Assembly: GCA_013397935.1 (NCBI GenBank)
Contig: VZRN01003168.1
Coordinates: 620,313 to 684,312 of the forward strand
From: Dasyornis broadbenti
Lineage: Eukaryota > Chordata > Aves > Passeriformes > Dasyornithidae
Direction: 5' to 3'
DNA length: 64,000 nucleotides
Of the stretch, positions 44,253 through 55,337 are shown piece by piece. Every line of letters begins with the position of its first letter. Positions within the stretch are counted from its first letter, which is position 1. The position numbers and the translations under genes were made by a program. The notes under the pieces were generated by a model. That model saw nothing but the letters and a program-made list of their open reading frames with translations, was not told the origin of the DNA and searched no databases.

Positions 44253-45065
44253 ATTACAGGATCAAATAGCTCATCTTTAAACCTTAAAAACTACAGGAAA
44301 AATTACTTAAAATAACTGAAACTGCCAGGACAATGTCATGATTTGGTTCAGATCCTGTTGCAAGGGGAAATACGAACATTGCAAACCTGTGTGGTGAATA
44401 TCTGCTTCTCAGACAAGCTGCTGCTTGAACAGAGCCTGTTGTAGCAAAATAGGTCCCTTCATACCACTTCACTGGAATAATCCTGCAGAGGAACCATTTT
44501 TGCCTGCCACGCAGCAGAGAAGCAAAGGATTCCGTTGCTGTGTGAAGAGCGTCGCTTGGAAGACCTCAGTTTGTCTGAGGTTTAGGCTTTGGCACAGTCG
44601 TGGAAGCAAAACTCCCTCGACAGTGACTCGGTCCCTGGAGCCTCCTCACTGTCCTTGAGGGTGCTTCCCTCTGTCTGTAGCCAGCAACCTGGAAAGGTAA
44701 AGCTAATGACAGCAGGACTCTAATCTGACAGAGAATAGGAAGGCTTCAATGAGTCTGACCCATTAACCCTAATCTCATAATCACCCCGCCATTGATCAGG
44801 AAGTGTGCGCTAATTAGCAGAGCATTAGAGCAGAAATTCGCACCCAGGCCATGAGTCACGGGCCTAATTAGCAACACTTCCTCCCAGGCCTCACAAAGGC
44901 TGGGGCTGCAGCAGGTGATGTTATTGTGTCCCTCTCCTTTTGGGTGGAAATCGCTCACAAGTACCTGAGAAAATGAGTCTTGTCACTTGTCTTGCACCCT
45001 GTTGTCCTTGTCAGCTGCTTTAGTGGTGACATGGTCCCAGAAGAATTTGTGTGACAGAAATGTCA
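44253..45065. other. Gene-free sequence with candidate regulatory element
   Basis: No gene is recognised. The segment 44755-44900 carries the paired homeodomain-type motifs described separately. Confidence 0.5.
44755..44900. promoter_or_regulatory. Candidate regulatory element with duplicated CTAATTAGCA
   Basis: The 10-mer CTAATTAGCA occurs twice in the same orientation (44810-44819 and 44864-44873), 54 bp apart, with an AP-1 consensus TGAGTCA between them (44852-44858). CTAATTAG is a palindromic homeodomain core. Neighbouring sequence has further TAAT strings. There is no repeat signature and no coding frame. Function is inferred from motifs only. Confidence 0.3.
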
Positions 45066-45371
45066 TCATAGAACCACAGAAATGTTCGGGTTGGAAGAGA
45101 CCTAAAAACCATCCAGTTCCAGGCCCTGCCATGGGCAGGGACGCCTTCTACTACCCCAGGTTGCTCCAAGACGTGTCCAACATGGCCTTGGACATTTCAC
45201 GGATGGGGCGGCCCCAGATTCTCTGGGCAACCTGTGCCAGGGCCTCACCGCCCTCACAGTGAAGAATTTATTCCTAATATCCAATTTAAACCTTTTCTGT
45301 CACTTTAAAGCCATTCCTTCTTAACCTATCACTGCATGCCTTTGTAATAGGTCCCTCTCCAGCCTTCAAGG
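45066..45371 (-). mobile_element. CR1 LINE, 3'-end fragment
   Basis: About 305 bp of reverse-oriented CR1: 'tcatagaaccacagaaatg', 'gggttggaagagacc', 'ccatgggcagggacgcc', 'ctctgggcaacctgtgccag', 'cctcacagtgaagaattta', 'aacctatcactgcatgcc' and 'ggtccctctccagcct'. One of the longest copies here. It ends before the ORF2 coding part. Confidence 0.96.
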
Positions 45372-47000
45372 TCAGCCAAGCAGAAGCCAGCCTTGCTTTT
45401 TGAGTGACACTAACCCAAAAGGGAAGGCCTGGGCACTGATTCTTATTTATGCTGTCTCATTTTCTTATGCAAAATAAGCACAGCCCCTGCACAGACTAAA
45501 GCGGCCATGTAGCAACTACTCAAGACCATCAGGCTGCAGAATCCACTTTGGATCCATGTCTCTCTTGCTTTCTCCAGCCTTCCCCTTGTTCTGCAGGGCT
45601 TTTAAGTCCTAATGACTCAGCGTGGTTGATCCTTGAAGAGATTTCCCACTGAATTTCTCTAGGTGACAGGTTTGCTCCTCCTCAGGAGCAATGTGGGCTT
45701 CGTCCACCACATGCTCACCTGGAGGGGCTCCTATGGAGGCCTCAAGGGAGGGGGATTAAAAGGTTTCACCAGGGAAGGACCAGCTCTGTTCCCAGTGCTG
45801 TTCTCACCACGATAACGGGAGCTTTTAGGAAGAAAAATCCTCCCTCCTTATCTCTGCTGGGCCCAAGGGAATGGCAGGTCCACGGGAGGATCACCCTGCT
45901 GTTGCTGTACAATCACACCTGGGGTTTATCTCAGGAGTTTCTAGAAGACTTTTTTTGGCAGGCACAAGGTGCACAAGGTCCAGGTAGAGGTATTATGCGT
46001 TGGTTATCTCCAGGGGAGGAGCTGACTCCTCCCACCCCCCTGAACTTTAGGCCTAGGAAATCTCACAGAGCCTGGGCTGCTGGGCCATCTCCAGAGCTCC
46101 AACGGGGGACAACACAGAGGAGGAAGGAGCTTTGCAACCTCTCATTCTCAGCTCAGGTCGTCAGTGCCTTCCCCACAGACGTGCCTGGGACAAAACAACC
46201 TTTAGGGTCTTGTGCAGTGCTCAAGGGAAAGAGCCAGAGATAAAGGCCATTCCATTTCACATCACCATTCCTGCTGAAAATAAAGTTTCTCTAGTCAATG
46301 AGTGAAAATAAGGCTTTTTAAATTTTATTTTGCTAGTTAATTTTTTAGCCACAGGCAACTGCAGTGTGGGATTGGAGTACTTCTCGGCCAAGGGCATCCC
46401 TAAATCATTCCTCCAGTAGTCCTCAGTCCGAGTGATGAGGTCCCACATGCAGCCCACATCAAGCCCTTCCTTGCACTGTGATCATGAGTCAGGAATGGGT
46501 ACATGATGCTCCTCATGTGTCAAATGCATTTTACTTTTGGTTTTGTTTCTTCAAATTTCTGATGTGGAAGGGAAAGGAAGTAAAAGCAATGAACAAACAA
46601 AACTGCACACAAAATATATTATTTTGCTAACAATGCGTGAAAGGTGAGAGTAAAATTTTCCAGTATTCCAGGAACTGTCTATGTCCGGGTCAGCTCCCAC
46701 ACCAAGAGATTAATTTGCTAAGAACGGTGTTATCCTGCCTTGTGTCTTTGAAAACTTTTGGAAATTAAATCTCGGGGGTTTTTGTCCTGGGCTGACAAAT
46801 TATCTGCTTGCTTTAAAACTCCATTTTCAACTCTTGTAAGCAGCTTGTGACTGGAAGTGTTGTCTGAGGTGGTGCAAGGTCCAAATAGCAGCTCACCCTG
46901 CAGCAAGGATCAAGTTCCACAGCTGCATGTGGTGTGCAGCTCTCTTTTGCCCTGACCTTGGGATCCTGCGACTTCATGTGCCTGGAAAGCAGAATTTAAA
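45372..47000. other. Gene-free unique sequence
   Basis: No gene or repeat is recognised in this 1.6 kb stretch. Confidence 0.5.
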
Positions 47001-47070
47001 CCGATAATAATGATATTATTGCCTTTACAGTCTGTTTTTCATCCAAGAATTTTCAGGTGCTTTAGAGCTC
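47001..47070 (-). mobile_element. Possible ancient SINE/LINE tail (MIR/L3-like)
   Basis: 'ataataatgatattattgcc', 'ttttcatccaagaatttt' and 'caggtgctttaga' resemble the reverse-oriented tail of old reptilian elements ('tttcatccgaggatctcaaag', 'cgctttaca'). The match is short and decayed. Confidence 0.4.
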
Positions 47071-47913
47071 CTGAGAGGCTTTGTCCAAGTTCAGCATCAC
47101 ACCTCTCCCTGAATCCTTTTTGTTCACTAGTTTTTCAAGCATCATCATGTTAGCAGGCTCTAAACCTGAGGGAGTGGCGAGAATAATGGAAACTCTTCCT
47201 CTTGGATAAGTTTGTACCGTATGTGTGACTCCTCTTTACTCCTTATGATTTTGGTAGGATTCCCCTCAGCACCACAAATTACCACAATTTCATTCAATCC
47301 ATGTGTAAAGTGGCACTGTAAAGGCAAGCCTGCCCCAAGTCATCCTTGAAGATGACTGAAAGACAAACTGTGTCCTTCAGAATCTTTTATTACTCTTACA
47401 AAATATTCTTTGTATCTCTTCCATGGATAACTCAGAGTAAATAAGAACCTGGAAAAATAAAATGGAAAGGAAGTAAAGAAAAAAAAGTTGCTAGAGCACT
47501 ACTGACAACAGAGGATGAAGGGCAGGTGTAAAATATGATCCTGTATGGATAAAACCAGATTAAATATGTCTCTTTTCTTCCACAGAGGAAATCTGAGCTG
47601 CTTTTAACTCTTTCCTTGGAAATACTTATCTCCATAAGTCTGGACACAGCCACATCTCTGGGAAGGTGGCCTGAAGTTGTCATCTGACTAATTTAAGGTG
47701 TGTTGGAGTGAAAAAGAAGCAGCTTCTCAATGGAGAAACTCCCTGTGGAAACCACCCATGGGTAGAGTCAACATGACAGGCAGCCTTAGATCAGAGCAGA
47801 GACCACATCAGCAGAATTTGATTGCAGTGGCTACTCATGAAGAGTCACTTGCTCATCAAGTGAGAGCCTATTGATATACAGAGCTTTAAAAATCTCTGCT
47901 ATGGTGTTTTTGG
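47071..47913. other. Gene-free unique sequence
   Basis: No gene or repeat is recognised. Confidence 0.5.
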
Positions 47914-48040
47914 AATAGAATCACAGAATGGTTTGGGTTGGAAGGGATCCTTGAAAGATCATCGAGTCCAACACCCCTGCCATGGGCAGGGACACCTTCC
48001 ACTAGACCAGGTGGAAAGCCCCATCCAGCCTGGCCTTGAA
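47914..48040 (-). mobile_element. CR1 LINE, 3'-end fragment, well preserved
   Basis: Reverse-oriented CR1 close to the general consensus: 'agaatcacagaatggtttgg', 'gttggaagggatcc', 'agatcatcgagtccaac', 'ccatgggcagggacacc', 'ttccactagaccagg', 'aaagccccatccagcct', 'ggccttgaa'. A few bases are lost after 'accagg'. Low divergence suggests a younger insertion than most others here. Confidence 0.96.
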
Positions 48041-48317
48041 TAGGGCAGAGTAGTGCAAGCTTTTTCTTTTTCACCCTGATTTTGGAGCATTTTCTGCCAG
48101 AGGTGTGGATCCCTTTGCTCCTGTTGGTTGTCATAAGCCAAACCCAAACTTGCCATCACAGGCCGCTCCAGAGCGCGGCGTGGATGCTGAGGTCACAAAT
48201 TGAAGCCGAAAATTGGAAAATGATAAGGATCTTTGCATTCCTTGGCACTCAAGTCTTCTCCAGTCATCTTGCAGACAGTGAGGAATTCATCCCTCCCGCA
48301 GAGTGCTCAGTGTTCCT
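48041..48317. other. Gene-free unique sequence
   Basis: A short spacer between a CR1 and a SINE fragment; nothing is recognised. Confidence 0.5.
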
Positions 48318-48416
48318 CCTGTTTTACAGAGGTAATGTGAGATGTTTGAACATCCTGGCCAAGGTCTTGGAGGAGTCTCAGCCACAGATTCAGAAACAGA
48401 GCTCAGATGTCTCCCC
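48318..48416 (-). mobile_element. MIR-like SINE fragment (reverse orientation)
   Basis: 'cctgttttacagaggtaa', then 'catcctggccaaggtc', 'gccacagattcagaaac' and 'agagctcagatgtctcc' follow the order of reverse-oriented MIR ('ttttacagatgaggaaac', 'ttgcccaaggtcac', 'gagctgggattc'). It is diverged but collinear. Confidence 0.55.
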
Positions 48417-49892
48417 TCCAAATCCTGCCGATGAAGCACTGTCAAAAGCTCCTTGTCCTATCACCTCAGGTAGATTCCTTTGTACTGAATCACTGGCAGT
48501 AAAAAGAATATAATAATTAGAATAATTAACTCCTACACAAGCAAGACGTGATGCAATTTGCAGAGATCTCCAAGAATTCCTTACCGGTAATTCGCAACTA
48601 CGTAAATGGAAGCAGTGGAAAGTCAAACCACTCAACCCCAAGCCTGTCCTTTGCAGTCACAGGCATGTCTGGGATCAGAGAGGTCGCTGTGAACTCCTGA
48701 AACCCAGCTCTCCTCATGCCAAGGCACTGGACTGTCAGAGGGGGATGTACACTGGGACACCAAAGGTGGATGAGAACACGAGTTAATCTTATCACATGCC
48801 TACAAGCCATCCCAGAAAGGCTGCTTGCAACACCTCATCCCTGGAGCATTCAGCATGTGATCAAGGTCACATTTTGCATGTCAGATTTCCCAGCTGGAGA
48901 CCTGGGCAATGCCCACGAGGAATTTGGGTGTGTTTGCATAAGCGTACCTTTATCCAGACAATCAGCGTGCCAAGAGGAGCAGCACTAGCATGTTAGCTAG
49001 AAGAGATGCTGCTAAGAATTTGGTGAAAATCATGGTTTTTCAGGAGGTTATCCGTGGTTGAGAGGAGTCTGCATTTCTCATGCCCATTTAGACTTGAGGA
49101 CTGGTCATCAGAAGAGGGACAAAGCCAATGTTTTAACTGGAGTTTCATTCCTGCAGGAACCACACTGAGGGTTTTTTGTTTGTTTTCCTTGGAAAAAGCC
49201 TACAGGTTGCTATGCACAGCACTCCTAATTTACCCAACCATCTGCAGCAGAAGGCTGGTGGTGAATCAACACCAGCTGGAGCTCAGCAGAAGCATTTAGG
49301 TTGCAATTATGCCGGGCTATACTCTGAACCTTCATTAACGGGAACCTCCCAATTCTTTCTAATATCTACTGATATCTTGATTGATCACATCCTCATCAGA
49401 AGAGCAAGCAAGAGGTCCTGACATTGTATTTAACTCCCAGCCCACATGCAGTCCTAGATGACTGTTGGTGTCACTAAGCAAAGTGGTTTTAATAAGCTCA
49501 ATCTCTAATTTTCAGTTCCTCCTCCAAAACCTACCCTGCTTTTGGGCAACAGGTTCTTCAAAAGCTGCTTCCTTCAAGTTTCCAGGGCCCAGAAAATCTG
49601 ACAGAATGTAAGACCTTGGAGAAAGCAAAGTGACTGGTTGGTGTTGGAGCATGCTGAGATCAGTTCCCAAATCTCTCAACAAAGACGTTAGATGATGTCC
49701 AGGCCACCTGTAGGATTTCCTGCCCTGTCCATGAACCTCAGGAGAGGAATATAAAGTTGAATGTGCGCATTTTGTCAAAACTGTGATTTGGAGCCATCCC
49801 ACAACTCCTCTCATTTGGTCAAACTGATCCAAGTTCCTAATAATGGTTTCGTTAACTAGAATAATTAAGTGCAAACAAACGTATGGGGCTTT
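48417..49892. other. Gene-free unique sequence
   Basis: No gene or repeat is recognised. Confidence 0.5.
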
Positions 49893-49995
49893 GAGCTACC
49901 TGGTCTAGTGGAAGGTTCCCTGCCCACAGCAGAGGGTTGAAACAGGATGATCTTTAAGGTCTTTCCAATCCAAACCATCCTAGGATTCTTTGATC
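49893..49995 (+). mobile_element. CR1 LINE, 3'-end fragment
   Basis: The last ~100 bp of CR1: 'gctacctggtctagtggaag', 'ttccctgcccacagcag', 'aggatgatctttaaggtc', 'tttccaatccaaaccatcc' and 'taggattctttgatc'. The unusual terminal 'gattctttgatc' matches the copy at 16039. Confidence 0.93.
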
Positions 49996-50899
49996 TTGGC
50001 TATTGGCAAACGCAAGAGCATAGAATGTTACTGAGCTGGGATCAGTCATTTATGCATCTGGAAGACTTTGTACTCCTTATATAAGGGCAAGTTCAACTAA
50101 AAATAATGGATGTTTTTTCTGGAGCCCCAAACATCTTTGCTCACACCAGAGGAGACCCGAGTGCTGCTCATTTCCATGATGTTGAAACGCTTTTAATGTT
50201 CTCTGATAGTTTTGTGGATGATGTGAAACACTCACACTTTGTGGTTCATCTTCCCCTTTGCCTTGAGTGTGGACTGCTGAGGACTGGGAGATGCCAAAGC
50301 CTCTGCACAGCCTTCAACTTCAACTACAGGAGAAGGAGATTTGAACAGGATCAATTTTGAGTCTTCATTTTATCAAATTAATAACCCCATTCTTGGGCAG
50401 GTAGAGAGGAACGTGTGTATCTTGAACCACTGCTACACCTGAGAGTGAAGGGCAGGAGCACACCCACAAAATTCCTTAGAATGACACCAGCTACTAAACA
50501 GCTGAAGAGATGGATTTGGGGCTGGCTGTCAAGGCTCTGCTCACAAGGATGAAATCCTGGGACACATCAGAGATTACTTGTTGCCTTGTTCCTTAAGTTA
50601 GATCTTTCCTAGGTCTGGCACAGCTGTTGAACCTCTAGCTTTTTGTCTCCTGGGAAGAGCACAGACAATCAAATTCTGTGCTTAATTCAGTGGCTGGAAA
50701 TTCTATGTATCGTCACTGATTTCAACTGATTTGCTTCAAGTTGGTTGGGATTGGAACACAACTTAGAGACAGATCCATTGCTTCAGCCACACCTATCCTG
50801 TCATGTCTCCATCTAACATTTCCTCACTGTTTAATGTGAGGGATGTTTTGTATCTGCTCACAGGTAAGGAAATGAGCACATATTTGATAACCTCTCTAT
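49996..50899. other. Gene-free unique sequence
   Basis: No gene or repeat is recognised between the two CR1 fragments. Confidence 0.5.
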
Positions 50900-51078
50900 T
50901 ACAGAATCACAGAAGGGTTTGGGTTGGAAGTGACCTTAAAGATCACCCAATTTCACCTCCCTCTCATGGGCAGGGACACCTTCCACTAGAGCAGTTGCTC
51001 AAAGCTCCATCCAACCCGGCCTTGGACACTTCCAGGGATGGTGCAGTCACAGCTTCTCTGGAAAACTTTGTTTCCCTC
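50900..51078 (-). mobile_element. CR1 LINE, 3'-end fragment
   Basis: Reverse-oriented CR1: 'acagaatcacagaagggttt', 'gggttggaagtgacc', 'ttaaagatcacccaattt', 'tcatgggcagggacacc', 'ttccactagagcagttgctc', 'catccaacccggccttggac' and 'ttccagggatggtgcagtc'. It ends in a decayed 'tctctggaaaactttg'. Confidence 0.95.
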
Positions 51079-53280
51079 TGACGTTCACTGTATGAGCTAC
51101 TCAATCTTCACAACTTCATGCTGACAATGAAGAACATCCTATAGACAGACACAGGTCAGGAAGAACAGCACTGTAGCTCCCAGTCATTATCTTTATGCCT
51201 GGAACCTGCTCATTGTCAGATGAAAGTCATCAATTACTTTCTTTTACCTTTTCTACGATTTTATAAAGGAAATGGCACCAGGTTTTTATCTCCAGACACT
51301 GGCAATTTTTCTTAATTTGCAGTCAGCTCAAAAAACATGATCTAACTGCTAATTATTCAATCCGATGATCCTGAAAGCATCCTCTGAACCCATTCCTGGA
51401 GGGATCACAGGGGAGCCAAGACGTGGCGTGGCAGTAGATGGCGCTGAAGACCTTGGAGCCCATCAAGGAGCCCTGATCAACCCACTCCCACCTTGTAGGG
51501 CTTCCCAAAAAACCTTCCCCCCACTCTGTTCCACTCGTACAGCAGAACTCAGGGAGACCTTGTCACTGAAAACTGGGACATTTTGGGACCACATGCTCTG
51601 GATGATGGTTAGAGGGTCTAACTGGGAGTATGAAAATGGCAACAAGCCAGGGACCACAGAAGATCTCCATTTCTGGACAGCAGCCCTGTGTAATGCCTTC
51701 TCCCTCTATTCCAGTCTATTTGGAGTTTTCCACACGGCCACAAAGCAGCTGATGGCTCCTTGCTCTGATCTCGGTAATCTCTCCAGAGGCAATTTACATT
51801 TATAGCTTCAGAAGTGTGTCTCCAATTATAGAACTGCTGCAAGGCGGCTCCAAGGCACTGTCTGCCACAGTCACCGTGAGACCTCTGGGGACTTGTGACA
51901 GCCTGTGCCATGGGAGTCCAGGTCAGGAGCCATCCTACTTCTTCCTCCTATCTGATAGAAAACGCTCTATCATAGGCGGAACTTGATGCATCTGATTTAA
52001 AAAAAAAGGTTGCTGTGACCTCCCAGCCTTCTCTGCCTGCTCTTCTGATGGTTTCAAGAAAAAAGCAGAGGAAGGGATTCCTTTAGCCAGCACTGTAGGT
52101 GATGTACACATGGTGAGGTGGCTGGAGAAGGCTGTACCTTATGGTGACTGAGGTCTGGGACCACAAAGTTTCTTCGCTGAAAAAAATGCAAATTAGTGTC
52201 TATTCCACTGGTGGGTGGAAGAAATGCACATTTCCAGGTGCCCACAGCAAGGAGCAATGGAAGAAGACTTCAGGTGGAGCACGTATCATATTGAAGCACT
52301 TTCTGGTGTGACTGAGTTTTGCCTTCTGGATCTCAAAGAGAGAGGGCAGAGCAGGTGTCCAGATCTGTCTGATCCTGGCTCTCTGTCCAATCCACTGAGT
52401 CAAAGGCACATGGGCATTTTGTCACCTAAATTTAAACTGGGCACCACACCCACTGCTTTTACTGGGAGCTGGGCATCACCGACCTTTCCCTTGAAGTTAA
52501 ACTGCAGTGTGGGCACTGCAGGTGCTGGGGCATCTCAAGTACTGTGTGTTCCTGGCAAATTGGTGTCATAAAGGCTGTAAAAGTAGATAAGAATAAAATA
52601 CGTCCTTAATTGCCTGTGAGGACGGGAGCAGCCAGGCTTGGGCCAGACAAGAATCTCCAATCTCCACGTTGCCCTTAATGCTTTGAATTACCAGTTCAGA
52701 TTCATGGGTCTCACCAGGGCAGTGGAGAAATACCCCGAGGATCATATCTGAATAAACCCCAGCTCCATAAAGTACTCAGGATAGCTGAGAAAACCCCTCC
52801 CTTTCACATCCTTGTAGACATTGGAAGAAACCTTCCCCTGAGGCCAGTTCCCTGACCTCCAGCAGCCCACGGTTACTCAGCACATCGCAGCTCATTGTGA
52901 CCATTTTAGACAGGAAATTAAGCTTCTCACTAAACACCCTTATCTAATCTCCACGGTCAATATTTCCACCTTGCTTGCCCTAAAGACATTTCCCTTAACA
53001 TCCATAAAGCTGAGGAGATCAAAGGGCAGCCATCACGGGTTGTGTGTGCTCACAGTGATCGGAAGCTTTTTCTCACAGGTGCAACACCTCCACATTTTAC
53101 CTGCAGCCTCGTAAAGTCAGACCTTGGATGGAGCTCCTCAGTTGCCATGTGGTCAAGCCAGGAACTTACCCTCTTTAGTCACATAAGGACATTTCATTCT
53201 TCTCATGGCAGTCACGTTGAGATGATCAGGACATTGATGCCGGCATTGGATTCATATTGATTCTGCCAGGTAAAACAGGT
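51079..53280. other. Gene-free unique sequence
   Basis: No gene is recognised. A CTCF-like core lies at 51431-51444. A 146-codon + strand frame across it has no domain. Confidence 0.5.
51431..51444 (+). promoter_or_regulatory. CTCF-like core motif
   Basis: GCAGTAGATGGCGC differs from a strong CTCF core (CCAGTAGATGGCGC type) at one flanking base. The invariant AG..GGCGC part is intact. Motif matching only; CTCF sites of this quality are often bound, but many are not. Confidence 0.4.
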
Positions 53281-53319
53281 GTTTTTTTATGAACAGGAAT
53301 GTTTTTTTATGAACAGGAA
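53281..53319. repeat. 20-bp perfect tandem duplication
   Basis: The unit beginning 'gtttttttatgaacagga' is repeated immediately, and the second copy ends a few bases before the 5' boundary of the CR1 copy at 53327. Identity of the copies points to recent slippage or an insertion-associated duplication. Confidence 0.95.
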
Positions 53320-53326
53320 CAGGAGC

Positions 53327-53600
53327 ATGTGGTGACAGGACAAGGGGGAATGGCTTTTAACTGAAAGAGGGTAGGTTTAGATTAGATATTATGATGAAAT
53401 TCTTCCCTGTGAGGGTGGGGAGGCCCTGGCACAGGTTGCCCAGAGAAGCTGTGACTGCCCCTGGATCCCTGGAAGTGTCCAAGGCCAGGTTGGACAGGGA
53501 TTGGAGCAAGCTGGGATAGTGGAAGGTGTCCCTGCCCATGGCAGGGGGCTGGAATGAGATGGAATTTGAGGTCCTTTCCAACCCAAACTATTCAGTGAAT
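53327..53600 (+). mobile_element. CR1 LINE, 3'-end fragment, well preserved
   Basis: About 270 bp: 'ggacaagggggaatggctt', 'gaaagagggtaggtttag', 'attagatattatgatgaaat', 'gcacaggttgcccagagaag', 'cccctggatccctggaagtg', 'caaggccaggttggacagg', 'cccatggcagggggctgga' and 'ccaacccaaactattcagtg'. It is close to the subfamily consensus apart from the damaged final tail. Confidence 0.96.
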
Positions 53601-53903
53601 TTAATTAATTGTTTCTGCTGAAGTTTACTCTGGGTGGGATAACCAGTGCTGTGTGCTAACTTAATTCATCCCAGAAACATTCCCATAAAAGCCCATGCTG
53701 GTGTTAAGCACACCTCTATGTTCATAACTAGACAGATGGAGAAAAGATGCACATGTGTGTATGCCAAGACTGAAATGGCATCATCTGTCATGCTTTCACT
53801 CCTGCAAACATCAGATTTATGCATTATTAATGCCAAGGCACCCAGATTATCATTTCCAGCACTGTGTACTCATACGTAGGTGAGCGTGGGTGGATAGATA
53901 TAC

Positions 53904-53930
53904 GTGTATGTTAAATACTTTAGCATACAC
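53904..53930. repeat. 12-bp inverted repeat with 3-base loop
   Basis: GTGTATGTTAAA and TTTAGCATACAC are reverse complements at 11 of 12 positions, separated by TAC. It is a compact stem-loop without a recognised transposon around it. Confidence 0.85.
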
Positions 53931-54767
53931 ACATGAATATGTAAAAATTTCTCAGTGCAAGATTATAAAGGGATAGACAAATTTGTGGTGCAGAAGTTCA
54001 GATATCCAAAAAGAAATCTCCTTGTTCATCTAGATATTAAATTGCTAGAAATCCCTGCATACGTGTAACAAATCTTGCTGGGATCAAAGGCATCCATCAT
54101 CCATGAATGAGTGTGTGCCCCTGTGACACACAGAAACAAATATTTGGATGCTGACTGGCGATAAATAAATACCTGCCAGTGTTTATTCCACACCTCAGGG
54201 TGGGGCTGGCACTCAGGCTGATCAAGTGAGTCCCTTTTGTGTTTGTTTTGTTGGTCTCCGGGGGATGGGATTTCCCGTCCTTTCCCAGCCCCCCCGGTGG
54301 GGTTTGGCAGGCAGGGTCGGACAACGCTGCTCGGTGTAACAGGAAAAGCTGCGGAGGTGGGCTGGGGACCGGCTCGTCAGGGAGCTTTAATGAGCAGTGT
54401 GGGGAAAGGAGAAGCATCTCCCTAAATACAGAGTGAGTCAAACTCACCTCTGGCGAAGGGAGAAGAAGACCTGGAGCAGAGGAGGCGTTGACAAGGCACC
54501 GTATGTGCTCTCAGTCACATCCTCTGCTGTTTACTCAGGCTGCAGGGATGTGAGCAGAAGTAAAACCTGATTTAGGTCACATATGCCTTTCTCTTTGCTC
54601 AGTGCCAGAGTCAAAACATCCCGTGGGCAAGAGGAGGAGGAGACAGGGAGCCGGTGCATTGTCTGGGAGATGAGATTGGACTTGATGCACAGTCCTGGGC
54701 TAGCAACCAGGCCATTTCTCCCAGCAGAGAGCTGGTTTTGCTTCTCTCTAAAAGCTTCTTTTCTGTT

Positions 54768-54789
54768 GTTGTTATTGTTTTTGTTGTTG
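54768..54789. repeat. Trinucleotide-rich tract (TTG)n
   Basis: Short imperfect TTG/TTA run. Confidence 0.75.
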
Positions 54790-55337
54790 TGGACTTTGTG
54801 ACAGGTAAGTTTGGTTTATCTGAGACTTTATTTTCATAATCAAGCAGTTTTGCATAACTAATAAACTAGGTTCCCAGCTTGCTCTGTAAAGCAAACACGA
54901 GCTGGCAAGGAATTTGCTAGATTTATTAACCTAAACAATGGGTATGGTTTGCTTCCTCATCTCCTCCCCTCCCACCCATCCACATTGCCTTGCCAGTGCA
55001 GCCTCTGGGCTCTGCAGAAAACCATGGGGATTGGTAATTTGTCAGTGCAAGGGCCTCTCTGCAGTTCCACACCCATGGAAGTCCCAGGGCACTAAGGGTG
55101 GAATCTTGGTCAGCCTCTGGGTATTGCCCTCGTGACCTGGTTGTCCTGTAACTTACTGACTTGAGGACCTGATTTTCCAAAGGCTCCGATGTCCTTGGAA
55201 TCACGGAGTCAGTTTGAGGCCTCTGCTCCATTTGCTGAGCAAAGCCAGAAGGAGCTGTGCCAGGAGCCCTGCTCCAGGTAACTCAAAGCAGCTGACCCCA
55301 TCTCTGTGCAATTTAGATGTGGGGTAGTGGTGGGGCC

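Larger units (their letters stand above)
53601..55337. other. Gene-free unique sequence
   Basis: No gene is recognised. The hairpin at 53904-53930 and a forkhead-type inverted motif pair at 54154-54187 are present. A TTG/GTT-rich tract lies at 54768-54789. Confidence 0.5.
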
